From Vitis vinifera (Eukaryota; Streptophyta; Magnoliopsida; Vitales; Vitaceae): a stretch of DNA of 64,000 bases. The DNA is taken from NCBI RefSeq assembly GCF_030704535.1, contig NC_081819.1, positions 23,222,001 to 23,286,000 on the forward strand. The letters run 5' to 3'. Shown in pieces: positions 23,701-34,300 of this stretch (the stretch's first letter is position 1; each line of letters starts with the position of its first letter). The position numbers and the translations under genes were made by a program. The notes beneath the pieces are model-generated. The model did not search any database, had not been told where the DNA came from, and was given only the letters and a program-made list of their open reading frames with translations.

Positions 23701-26700
23701 GAATGTTTGTTCATTTCTAATGAAGTCCTAGGAATATACTGGAGGCTGTAAAGTGTCTGGAGATCTCCTAATCAAATCTGGTTCTGGCATTCTTATTAAG
23801 GAAAAAACAAAATGAAAGTCTGATACTAGCTTTTGGATGAGTGGGGTTTGAATTATTATTTTGTTATTAACTATCATTATTATTATTTAAAGCTATCTGA
23901 AATCTCCTCAGCTTGGAAGTTTTCTTTTACAAAGTATTTTGTCTGTTCCAATTTCTTATTATTCAGTTTCAGTCGTTCACAATTATGTCCACTGAATCTG
24001 GTCTTTTCATTTATTTATTTTCAATTATGTCCACAATTTCGTGCCGGTTTAAAAATTGTGTGGAGTGGATGGTGTAGTGTGGGTGTTCACTAGAGTGTAT
24101 GGGCCGGTATGCAATAGAGATAGAGAGGATTTTTGGGAGGAACTTGGGTCAGTTAAAGGGTTATGGAGTGACCCTTGGTGTGTGGGAGGGGATTTCAATT
24201 TGGTAAGGTTTCTAGAGGAGCGCAGTATGGGAGGTGGGCTTACTGCTTCAATGAGGAGATTCTCAGAAGTGTTAGAGGATTTGGAGTTGAGGGATTTTCT
24301 TTAATGGGGGGCACGTTTACTTGGAGAGGAGGCTTGAATAACCAGGTCCAGTCTAGGCTGGATAGGTTCTTAGTGACGGACAACTGGGATAATCTGTTCA
24401 ATGGGGCTGTGCAGGGTATTCTCCCCAGACCTGTCTCGGATCACTTCCCGGTCCTCCTAGAAGGAGGAGGGTTGAAGAGGGGACCTTCCCCTTTCAGATT
24501 TGAGAATATGTGGTTGGAGGAGGAGGGTTTCAAAGACAAGATGAAGACGTGGTGGGGGAGTTTAAAATTTATAGGGACATCCAACTACATTTTAGATGCT
24601 AAATTGAGGGCCCTTAAAAATATTCTGAAGATTTGGAATAAAGAAGAGTTTGGGCTCACTGAGACTAAAAAGGGTGAAGCTCTTATGCAGGTTGAGTATT
24701 GGGATGAAAAGGAGAAATATGCAGCTTTAAATATGGAAGAATGTGAAGCAAGAAATGGAGCAAGGGAGTCCTACAAGTCTTGGGTGATGAAAGAAGAGAT
24801 TTTTTGGAGGCAGAAGTCTAGGGAGTTGTGGCTGAAGGAGGGGGACAATAATACCAGATTTTTTCATAGGATAGCGAATGCTCATAGTAAAAGAAACTGG
24901 CTATCCAAGTTGAAAGTTAATGGTTGTTGGCACTCAAAGGAAAATAATTTAAAAAACAGTGTGGTGGGGGGGTTTCAAGAGCTGTACTCAGAAGAAGAGG
25001 GGTGACGCCCTAGTGTCGACAGGCTGTCCTTTATGGGGTTAGATAACAGTGAGACTGAGGGGTTGGAGAATCCTTTCTCGGAGGAAGAGGTGTTTGCAGC
25101 TCTTACGGATCTAGGTAAAGACAAAGCCCCGGGGCCGGATGGTTTTACCATGGCGTTTTGGCTTTTTGGGTGGGATGTGGTGAAGGTTGAGGTTATGGGC
25201 TTTTTTAGAGAATTCCATGAAAGGGGCAGATTTGTAAAATCTCTAAATGCCACCTTCTTGGTTTTAGTCCCTAAGAAGGGAGGTGCAAAAGATTTGAAAG
25301 ATTTCTGATCGATTAGCCTTGTGGGAAGCCTTTACAAGTTGTTGGCCAAGGTGTTGGCAAATAGAATCAAGAAGGTAATGGGAAAAGCGATTTCGGAACC
25401 CCAAAATGCCTTTGTGGAGGGTAGACAAATTCTTGATGCAGTTTTGATTGCAAATGAGGTTGTGATTCCAGGTTGAAAGCAATCAAGGGGGTGTGATGTG
25501 CAAGTTGGATATAGAGAAGGCCTATGATCACGTCTGCTGGAAGTTCTTGTTGGCTATGCTAAAAAAAATGGGCTTTGGGGAGAGATGGATTAAGTGGATA
25601 GAGTGGTGTATCTCTACTGTAAGATACTCTGTTCTTATAAATGGTTCTTCCTCCAGATTTTTCCAAAGTTCAAGGGGTTTGAGACAAGGAGACCCCCTAT
25701 CCCCTTATCTGTTCGTGATAGTTATGGAGGTGTTTAGTTGCTTAATGAGAAGGGCCATTAGTGGGGGCTTTTTATCAGGATGGAGGGTAAGAGGTAGGGG
25801 TGGAGAAGGGATTCTGATATCTCACTTGCTTTTTGCGAATGACACCTTGGTGTTTTGTGAGGAGTCTCAGGATCAGTTGACAAATCTAAGCTGGCTTCTC
25901 ATGTGGTTTGAGGCTTGCTCAGGGTTGAGAGTTAACTTGGAGAAGAGTGAGCTTATTCCGGTGGGGAGGGTGAATGATATAGAGGATTTGGCTTTGGAGT
26001 TGGGATGTAAAGTGGGTGGTCTGCCTTCCCGTTATTTGGGTCTACCTTTGGGGGCACCCTTCAAATCAAAGGTGGTATGAGATAGTGTTGAAGAGAGGTT
26101 TCGGAAAAGGCTGGCTATGTGGAAGAGACAGTATATTTCAAAAGGGGGAAGACTCACCCTAATTCGGAGCACTCTATCTAGTTTGCTGGTTTATTTCATG
26201 TCTCTTTTCTTTTTGCCTAGAAAAGTAAGGCTGAGGTTGGAGAAGATTCAGAGGGACTTCCTGTGGGGGGAGGTACTCTTGAATAGAGGCCACATCTTGT
26301 TAGGTGGAACTTGGTTTATCTAGAAAGAAAGAAAGGTGGTTTGGGGGCGAGAAATTTAGCTTTGATGAATAAAGCTCTCTTGGGTAAGTGGAATTGGCGT
26401 TTTGCCATTGAAAGTGAGGCTTTGTGGAAGCAAGCGATCAGTCACAAATATGGTGTAGAGGAGGGGGGATGGTGTACTCGGGCTGTAAGTGGAAGGCATG
26501 GTGTAGGGCTTTGGAAAGCTATTAGAAAGGAGTGGTTGGGTATGTATAGCAGTTTAGCCTACCGCGTGGGTAATGGTAGGAGAGTGAGATTCTGGAAGGA
26601 TAAGTGGTTTGGAGATGAGCCTCTTTGCGAGTCCTTCCCTACTTTATTTGCCATTTCCCTAACTAAAGATGCCTAGGTATCGGATGTGTGGAACCCAGAT

Positions 26701-29598
26701 GGTGTAGGGGATGGTTGGACCCCTCTTTTCTCAAGGGCGCTTAATGATTGGGAAATTGAGATGGTGGAGCGGTTTATGCTAACAATCCAAGCCTTTAAGG
26801 TGCAAAGGGAGGACGAGGATAAGGTGGTTTGGACAGCATCTAGAAGTTGAGATTTATTAGTCAAGTCACTCTATTCTATTCTGGAGCCCGGAGGATCTGC
26901 TTTGTTCCCTTATGATAGTATTTGGAGAGCGTATGTGCCTCCTAAGGTAGCTTTCTTCGCTTGGGAAGCTTCTTGGGGCAAAATCTTAACTTTGGAGCAA
27001 CTCCAGAGGAGGGGGTACTCTTTGGCAAATAGGTGTTTTCTTTGTCTTTCTGAAGCAGAAACGGTGGATCACCTTTTACTTCATTGTGTTAAGATGCAGA
27101 CATTGTGAAATCTTCTTTTTTCTCTCTTTGGTGTGGCTTGGGTTCTCTCTGGTTTAGTTAAGGAAACTCTCCTTGGATGGCATGGAGCGTTTGTGGGGAA
27201 AGCCTGTAAAAAGGCGTGACAAATGGCCTCCTTATGTATATTTTGGTCAGTTTGGAAGGAAAGAAATTTGTTGGCTTTTGGGAATGAGGTGCTTTCACTC
27301 CAAAGGCTGAAACATTCTTTTGTATGTAATCTGTGGTCTTGGGTTAGGGTGTTTATAGTTTTGAGCCCTCGTTCTCTTGTTAGCTTTTTTGAGTGGCTAG
27401 GCTCTAGTTAAGGGTAGGGGTTTCTTTCCACTTCCTTGGTTTAGAGTATGTGGGCTGCTTTTGTATACTCCCTTTATACCTAGAGGGCACTAGTTTGGTG
27501 TCTCCTCTTTCTGTTTAATATATTTCTCTTTACTTATAAAAAAAAAAAAAAAAAGTTTATGGAAAACTCATATTTTCTCAAAGTATCCCCGGGAATGTTT
27601 TGGTAATGGCAACTTGAAAGTAACAAAATGAAAAAAAGAGAGGAGTCAATTTATATTTTCATGTTTCTACTATGTTGATGGCCTTAAGAATGTTTCATAT
27701 TTGTGTAGTATTGATGAGTAGGCATATTCTGCACTAGCACCCAGTTTAGTTACATTACCATTCCTGTTCATTTCAGTGATCGAGTTGCAATGGGGCGTGC
27801 CCTCGACCTTCCTGTTTATTTTGGAGATGCTGGTAGTCGAGAGGTAAGACCTTATCTTCAAAAAATAGCATGCTTACCAGCAGCTCCATTTTCTTATATG
27901 CTTTTCCATATACTGAGTGAACAGGTTCTCCACAAAGTTGGTGCTGAAAGAGCATGTGCTGCTGCAATAACTCTAGATACTCCTGGTGCAAACTATAGAA
28001 CTGTTTGGGCCCTGAGCAAGTATTTTCCCAATGTGAAAACATTTGTCCGTGCTCATGATGTTGATCATGGCCTTAATTTGGAAAAGGCTGGGGCAACAGC
28101 GGTATCATTAATTTTACTTTCCCTTTTTCTATTCTGTAATTTTTTGACCTCTTGGGCATTTATTGCATTAGTTATTGAAAATCTACAACTACTAAAACTA
28201 ATACCTATTATCGGAGTATATTTTCTTAGGGTTTTTGTCTTCCCTTCTAAATCACCCCTTGACTTTTATTTTGCATCATCTGTTAAAAAACATACAGGTT
28301 GTTCCAGAGACCTTGGAACCAAGTCTGCAGTTAGCTGCTGCTGTTCTTGCACAGGTAAACAGAATCATTACCCCTCAATCATATTAAATATTCTATTGCT
28401 AATTTAAACTGATGGAAAATCAGGATTTTAGATCCTCAACATTAAAACCATTTCTAATGGAAGCTCTACTAGCAAAAACGCTATGGCTTAAAAGCGTTTT
28501 AATCAGAATCACTCTGACACAGATTCTTAATGTTGTATTCTTGTTAGTATTGCTAGTTGCAGGAGTGTATCACTCGATTATTGCTTGGTCATATATCATA
28601 TGCACAAAGCTGAAGAGACAATCTCATTGATTTCATTACTGACCCTGAAGAGTTCTTGTCATCATGTTGAATGAATTATTACTCATAGTTCTCTTTACAT
28701 ACATAAATACACATAATGAAATGGTGAAGCTTTAGGTTAAGGGTGTCAGATTTTAGTTTAATAGGATCTCCTAATGCAAAAATCCTAAACCATTGATGGT
28801 CCGTTTGTTCATTGTTTTTATCATTTAAAAGGAAAGATGATTCAAAAGGGAGCTTGCCTTTTTGTTCTCTCTTTTCTTTTTTGCTTGGCTGTTGGTGCCT
28901 ATTATACTTTGGTGTGCCCCTTGCTTAAGCACTGTCAAATATCTGCTTTTTGCCTGTCAAAAAAGGTATAATGATTCAGGTGCTTGACCGCATGCTCATC
29001 TCTTGCTTCAGCTTAACTTTATTCCACCCAGTCTGATATTTCTAGAATTGGAATGGCCATAAACAACATAGTCTGCCTTTGAAAGAGTTCTGTCCATGTT
29101 TGTGTGATAAAATCATAGTTCTCTTGTTTCCTGTTTTAGGCGAAATTGCCCACATCAGAGATTGCAGCTACAATCAACGAGTTCAGATCCCGCCACCTCT
29201 CCGAGCTCACTGAGGTACTCAACGTTGATCAGTTTCTAAAATGAATTTTTTTTTAACCCTATGTTTGGTTCCAGAAAAAACAAAAAGTAAAGAAAAAAAA
29301 ATTATATTTGATTTCTTTAAAGTTGCAAAGGAAGGAAAAAAGCTAAGCCTGAAAATTTATTTTTAGAATTTGAACCCTTCCGGACCAGTGAGAGAATTGA
29401 ACCGTATACTTCTCTTTGGATTATTCACAATTGCGATCTGAAGGGATATGTGGAATGAATTATTTACTTTTGCAGCTATGTGAAGCAAGCGGAAGCTCCC
29501 TTGGCTATGGATTCTCTCGGATCGCGAGTAAATCCAAACCTCAACCCCCTGATTCTTCGGATGAGAACCAGATCACCGAGGGAACATTAGCTGTATGA
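11746..29598 (+). CDS. KEA2: Chloroplast K+/H+ efflux antiporter, KEA1/KEA2 type
   Basis: Twenty exons: 11746-13358, 13788-13959, 14051-14141, 14553-14689, 14796-14855, 14964-15083, 16392-16460, 17029-17094, 17769-17858, 19432-19536, 19635-19763, 20254-20463, 20932-21081, 21945-21998, 22142-22200, 27777-27843, 27925-28101, 28298-28354, 29140-29214 and 29476-29598. They join in frame to 1207 residues, close to Arabidopsis KEA1/2. Order: transit peptide, acidic Glu/Ala-rich coiled-coil region (about 145-370), a first membrane segment near 525-541, a CPA2 antiporter domain (about 600-1000, with FQD ending in D755 and the GGEFAFV segment), then a TrkA-N/RCK nucleotide-binding domain from about 1011 (CGFGRVGQ). 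KEA1/2 exchange K+ and H+ across the inner plastid envelope and set stromal pH and osmotic balance. The MDFA start agrees with Arabidopsis. Intron 2 has a GC donor; intron 15 is swollen to 5.6 kb by a LINE. KEA2 versus KEA1 rests on synteny. Confidence 0.95.
13960..14050 (+). other. GC-AG intron 2 of KEA
   Basis: The exon 2 frame ends ...CAC CAA GAG and continues GCA TGA, so it must be spliced directly after GAG. The donor is AG|GCATGA and the acceptor tttctctcag|ATGAATGAGG, a 91-nt intron. No GT donor exists between the last conserved residue and the in-frame stop. The joined product (MLPHQE then [10 protein letters not shown]) matches the Arabidopsis protein at this point, where [10 protein letters not shown] is expected. 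Confidence 0.75.
15374..15707 (+). mobile_element. 5'-truncated LINE 3' end in KEA intron 6
   Basis: A 334-bp segment ends in ATTTACCTATAAAAAAAA and is flanked by the 7-bp direct repeat AGATACT at 15367-15373 and 15708-15714. Its start (GGCTTGGAGGGCTGCCCC... then a TTTTATGGAAGGAAAGAAATGA motif) matches the C-terminal tail of the larger LINE, where FWSVWKERN is encoded near 27240. Sense orientation relative to KEA. Confidence 0.8.
17954..18838 (+). mobile_element. 5'-truncated LINE in KEA intron 9, with 16-bp TSD
   Basis: A perfect 16-bp direct repeat (ATCTTTAGAAATTGAG) lies at 17938-17953 and 18839-18854, directly outside the element and its A-rich tail (cttatcaaaagaaaaaa). The body encodes the C-terminal zinc-binding zf-RVT part of a LINE ORF2: an [15 protein letters not shown] segment, a CYICKAEEE... 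H..LHC-like cysteine/histidine block, and an [14 protein letters not shown] tail. One stop and at least one frameshift break it. The 5' end is truncated, as is usual for target-primed reverse transcription. Confidence 0.9.
19994..20098 (+). mobile_element. tRNA-derived SINE in KEA intron 11
   Basis: A 105-bp element is flanked by the 12-bp direct repeat TTATGGCACCAG at 19982-19993 and 20099-20110. It has RNA polymerase III promoter boxes of a tRNA: A box TGACTCAAGTGG (20005-20016) and B box GGTTCAAGTCC (20050-20060), then a short tail ATTTACCTATAAAAAAA and ATAAAAAA. This is a complete small plant SINE. The tail matches the LINE 3' end at 15690-15706, suggesting that LINE's machinery copied it. 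Confidence 0.85.
22402..22747. mobile_element. Tourist-like MITE in KEA intron 15
   Basis: Terminal inverted repeats GGTGGTGCTTGTTTTTTT (left) and AAAAAAAAAACACCACC (right) enclose 346 bp of AT-rich DNA. The element is flanked by the trinucleotide TAA at 22399-22401 and 22748-22750, the target-site form of PIF/Harbinger elements. It has no coding capacity. A related left end is at 370. Confidence 0.7.
23010..23310. repeat. MITE-like AT-rich repeat, copy B (KEA intron 15)
   Basis: Closely resembles the segment at about 4970-5300, sharing the blocks gaggaaaataaaaaataaat, taataaattatttttattct, aaagattaaataatttgaaaatgcat and tcattttccttagc. It ends with ccttggaaccaaactta, the inverted-repeat-like terminus of this family. 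Confidence 0.55.
24050..27554 (+). mobile_element. LINE (L1-type) ORF2 copy in KEA intron 15, inactive
   Basis: A 3.5-kb 5'-truncated LINE ending in a poly-A run at about 27538-27554. It encodes the endonuclease C-terminus (GDFN near 24190; SRLDRF and SDHFPV near 24350-24450), reverse transcriptase ([10 protein letters not shown] near 25130; [15 protein letters not shown] near 25670), and a zf-RVT domain ([18 protein letters not shown] near 26950, then CFLC...H..LHC). Breaks: frame change near 24300, stops near 25003 and 25305, frame change near 25480, stop at about 26080 and several later. The reverse-transcriptase active-site motif reads FAND rather than FADD (25832-25843; Asn codon at 25838-25840), so it would be catalytically dead even without the stops. 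Same strand as KEA. I did not find a convincing target-site duplication. Confidence 0.92.
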
Positions 29599-31150
29599 AT
29601 TACACCAAATTTTACCCAGGTAAATCAAAGGAAGGAATCAAAAAAAAAAAAAAAACTCATAAAGAGTTGTATAGCGGTTGCATTTTTCTTTGGTAGAAAC
29701 TGTACATAAAATCACCAAGAAAGAAGTGAAAAATGGAACTCTTCATTGGTGAAATTTTTGTTTCATAAAATTTTGATAGACTTCTCCCTATGAAATTGCT
29801 GTTCAAAACGTTGCTTAATCTCTTGTAGTTCTTCGTTATTACCGTCATATTTTCCCTTTTTGGAGAGGATTATGAGATCCGGTAGACTGCCTGCCAGCAT
29901 TTGGTTTTATTGCTGTTTTTATTTTATATTTTATATTTTGTCTTTTATTAGTTGAAATTGCATTTACGAGATGCAATAATAAGAACCTACTGGGAAACTC
30001 TGTTTTAAATTATTTTTATTCTCTTTAGTCTTTATAGTAGAAAATAGTTTTTTAATTCAAAAAATATAATAATTTAAATTTTTTTGTATTACGTATAATT
30101 ATATAGAGAATTAAATTGAAAAAAAATATATTTTTCGTATTTGAATTCTCAAATAAAATTGTCTTTAAAAATAATTAAGAAGTGGTTTTGAAAACTCTCC
30201 TCAAAACATATTTTTTCATAATAAAATGTGACAAATTACAACTTACAAGAGGTGCCTAAATAATTGGAATTGAAAGTAATCCGTATTGCTCGTTCTTTGC
30301 AGGGTAGGTGGTCATTGGGTCAATGGGAAATAGAATTGATGTTTTCACAAAAATTGGTTAATAAATCAAATTTACATTCCATGCCATTTTTAACAGGGTA
30401 ATAATCAATTATAAATTTTGAACAACTTTGTTTTCTCATTTAAAAAAATTCAAAATATTTTTTGAATATGTTAATTGAAAAATTATTTCTAAATTTTTCT
30501 TATTGTTAAAACTTAAAAAGTTAAATATTGAATTTTAAAATTCTCTTTTAAAAAATGATTTTAAAATTTACTATTTATTAAATTTATTTCTTTTAAATAT
30601 AACTTCAATAAAATTAAGATGAATATTTGAAGTATTCTCGTAAATTTAAAATTAATTTTGAAGTGCAACAAATCTAAATTACGCATACAACTATCATTTC
30701 AATGGTTTTTTTTTATATTTAAAAACAGATAAATGTAAAAAGTCCAAAAAATTATTAAAAGAAACAATTTTTGGGTATAGGCCTCACACTTCCTAAATTA
30801 AAGAAGTAATAACACTTGTGTGTGTTTTAAAAAGTGTAAAAAAAAACTTATTTAATTAATAAAATTAAAATATCATAATAGATTTAATAAAAATATATTT
30901 AAAATATAATTCCCAAATATAAAATTCAATTTCATGTTAGCAATGATTACTTTTGTTTTTTCACTTCTTTTAAATTCAAATTTTGCTTTAATGGATTGGA
31001 TGGAGAATTATCCAATGAGTCAATAATAAGGACTTACGAAAAAATGAAAAAGTAAAAAACAGGAAAAAAAAATGCAAGTCCAATCAAATTCCTTTTCTAT
31101 CTATGGTTACCATTTTTGTTTTTTTTGCATTTTTTTTTTAAACTTTTTTT
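29599..31150. other. AT-rich intergenic region between KEA and FolD
   Basis: Covers the KEA 3' UTR (to roughly 29980), then AT-rich DNA with long A/T runs and no credible open frame. It probably contains degraded MITE-like fragments (for example 30000-30230). The FolD promoter lies at the right end. Confidence 0.5.
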
Positions 31151-31154
31151 CTAA

Positions 31155-31162
31155 TATAAATA
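31155..31162 (+). promoter_or_regulatory. Possible TATA box of the plastid FolD gene
   Basis: TATAAATA about 190 bp upstream of the start codon, where base composition shifts sharply from AT-rich to GC-rich. Position and sequence suit a core promoter, with transcription starting near 31190. Confidence 0.4.
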
Positions 31163-31313
31163 AATGCGGAATTATCAAATCAAAATTGCCTCTGACGCCA
31201 GAGAAAAACGACGTCGCTTAGCGCTGTGCCCACACTTCGCCGCCAAACAGTTGTAAAGCGCGCTCCGTTCTTTTCAGTCGAACGGGGAAGAAGGTAGCAG
31301 AAAAAGGAGACCC

Positions 31314-31328
31314 AAACCCTAACCCTAG
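31314..31328 (+). promoter_or_regulatory. Telo-box in the FolD leader
   Basis: The string AAACCCTAACCCTAG is a double telo-box (core AAACCCTAA), a plant element found near transcription starts of genes active in dividing cells. It lies 20-34 bp upstream of the start codon, in the probable 5' UTR. A role in growth-linked expression is inference. Confidence 0.5.
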
Positions 31329-31347
31329 CTGGAGAATTGAAGAGTAC

Positions 31348-34300
31348 ATGGCATCTTCCATGGCGTTCGCAGACTGTTCAACCTCCGCTCCTACTCGAAC
31401 CTTCCTATTCAGCAGACTCAGACCCCGCAGAGGCCTCCCCTCTATCCCACCACATCTCCTTCGAGGACTCCCAGTAGCTGGTTTCCGGCTCCCCAGCCTT
31501 CGTATAACAAACTCACCGTCCTCCTTTCCTAAAGGTACCTTCCTTTATTCGATATACTTGTTCACACCATGAGTGTTTCCTGGAAATAACTTTTCTGTGA
31601 TTTTCTTTTTGTTATTATTATTTTTTCTCAGGGAATGCTTTTCTTCGAAACAAACAGGGTTTCAGACATTTTAGACCGTTTACAGTTTTGGCAAGTGTTT
31701 CCGCTTCTGAAGGTTGTAGCTTTTACTGGTTTGTTGTTTTAGTTATCGTAGGGTGGTGTTGTTATCTGTTGTGGCATTTTGTAGAGTGCGTGGCCAATAT
31801 GTTTCGTTCGGATTAGTCGATGGTGGTGAACAATGCTTCCTTCTTACAAAAGAAAGGAGTAGAAAAAAGGGGTTTGTAGAGTATTTTTTTCACTTATGGA
31901 AACAAAGAAAGACCTCAATTTAGAGAATTGTGTTTCAAAATAGTCACTTTAGGTGCCAGAGAGTTCCTTTTAGAGTCTAAATTTAGATTGGAAAAGTTAT
32001 CTTGTACATTGAGCAGCGGTTGGTGTTAATTTGTTTGATTCATTTCCCATGAATGAACATATATTCTCTATTAACTTGCTTCTGTTTGGATCGTTTCCAT
32101 TTGAAAATTTTAAACTTAGTTGATGACCCTGGGCCTGAGCATTGAAATGATGGAGGAGCTATAGCTTGTACCCTTGTAAAGTTTGCGTGGCTGTCAGTTG
32201 GTTAAGTTTTATGATTGGAATTGGCAGTTGTTTGGTTCTGGATTCATGTCACTTGTGAATGTGAGCACTATTTCAGGTTTCCACCATCTTTGAAGTTCCA
32301 AAACTGGGTTTTGTAAAGAGTATTTAACATAAGGGTTGTCTTTGTACTGAAGAAAAGTGCAGTTAGAAGTTGTCTTGGGGCACTCTAGATTTGGAATTAG
32401 TTCTTCCTGTGATATTGCTACTAAACTCATGGGGTGAATTTTTAGGAAGGGCTTGAATTGGAGCTTAACATGGCTCCCTCCATATTGGAAAAGGGTAGCG
32501 GACAGTTGTTAAGGTCATTCTGGGGTGTGTTGCCCTGAAACCAGTTTCTCCCCATGATGTTGCAAATAAGCTTATGTGACAATGTCATGAAAAGGGTTTG
32601 AAAATATCTGAGATGTTTCTTTGAACCAGTTTGGTCATCTGCACAACATTGTTGACAACCTAATGGCATAGATTAAGCTGTTACTTTTAATATTTTCACG
32701 ATACTATATAGAATTGGTCATGCCACTTCTGGAAAACAGGCTGCTTTCCTATCCTACTGTATAGGAAGTGGTTTTATTACATAAAATTTCGGTTATCCTA
32801 TTATATTGTAAAGTGGGTTCACTGCATGAACATTTGATTTGATGTACTGCATTGATACCAATTTTTTTATTAATTTTGCCAAATTTTTTGTTCTTTAACT
32901 ATATAGTAAGTGGCTTCTTATGATGTTACACCCTGTTCCAATGATCCTCTTTAGCTGCTAGAAGAACCTAGAGGCATCTACACATCTTCATAGACAAATG
33001 GTAGATATTGGAGTTTTTGTGGAGTATCCTATAGAATTCTTGAGAACTCTTGTGCATATAAGCGTAATATGTACATAGATTGTGTGTTGTAGTATCTAAA
33101 GTGTTTTAGATTTGTAGAGAACCATCAAGGTTTCGTGTTGTTCCATTCTAGCCTCCTAGTGTTCTATTCTAACACAAGTTCCATTCTTCCAAACTCTCCA
33201 AGTGTTACGTCATTTGTTCATTTCTAGCCTTCATGTTGCTTGCTTAGCATAGCAAGTGCAGGGAAGGCTCAAGTTTCTTGAGTTGTCTAAGGCTCAAGTC
33301 CGTGGCAATGAGCTTCTTTCCATTTTGATGTTGCATTGTATAGTATTAAATTATCAATGGATCTGACCAATTTAGTTGTGTTTGGATATCTCTGAATGCT
33401 AGGTTCTTGCTTTATGTCTTGGATTTTTTTAATGCTATTGCTTGATCATTTTTTATTGATCTCTTGCACAGCTGCAATATCTACAGAGGCCTCTGCTATG
33501 GTAATTGATGGGAAATCAATTGCCAAGGAAATAAGACATGAGATAACTACTGAAATATCAAGAATGAAGGATGAAATTGGTGTCATTCCTGGGCTAGCAG
33601 TTATTCTGGTTGGGGATAGGAAGGATTCTACAACTTACGTTCGTAACAAGAAAAAGGCTTGTGAATCTGTAGGGATCAAGTCTTATGAAGTGTGCTTGCC
33701 TGAGGACTCCACGGAAGAAGAAGTGCTTAAGTTCATCTCAGGCTTTAATGACGATCCTGAAGTTCATGGCATCCTTGTTCAATTGCCTTTACCTTCTGTA
33801 TGCTTCGAATCTGAAAATCATTTTTGCACTAGTGAACTGTTGAGAAAAGTAATAACTAGTTTTTTTATATTGGTAAATGCTCCAGTATTTACAAAGAACT
33901 TAGGAAATTACAACATATCGTTACCTGAAAAAGAAACCCTCGTGAAAGATAATTTAATGAGAAGATTATTACTGTTTGAACTATCAATTTGTTGGCAGCA
34001 CAAGAATTCAATTTCTTTGTAAAAGTGGGCACCTGCAGAAATATATTCTAAATCTGGTGGTGGTTCTTGTTTGGAATTGTTTGCATGGCTCTTTTTCATA
34101 CTATGCTTCAACGTCAATTTCATTTGTGCACTTGATGAATCTTGGTTTTTTAATTCCTAAAGTAGAAGGATGAGGTTGGAAATGATTCAATGAGATTACT
34201 TGTTTTTTTTAAAAGGGGAAGGGGGGTGGGGTGTGTTAGGGGTTGCAACATTCTAGAGAAGAAGATTCATCTTTTGAGGTGGCTAGTCATTTGTTCAAAT

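Noticed and set aside
27539-27575. Target-site duplication for the large LINE in KEA intron 15
   Set aside because: The sequence after the poly-A (gtttatggaaaac) has only a weak partial match near 24046 (gtttaaaaattg), not good enough to call.
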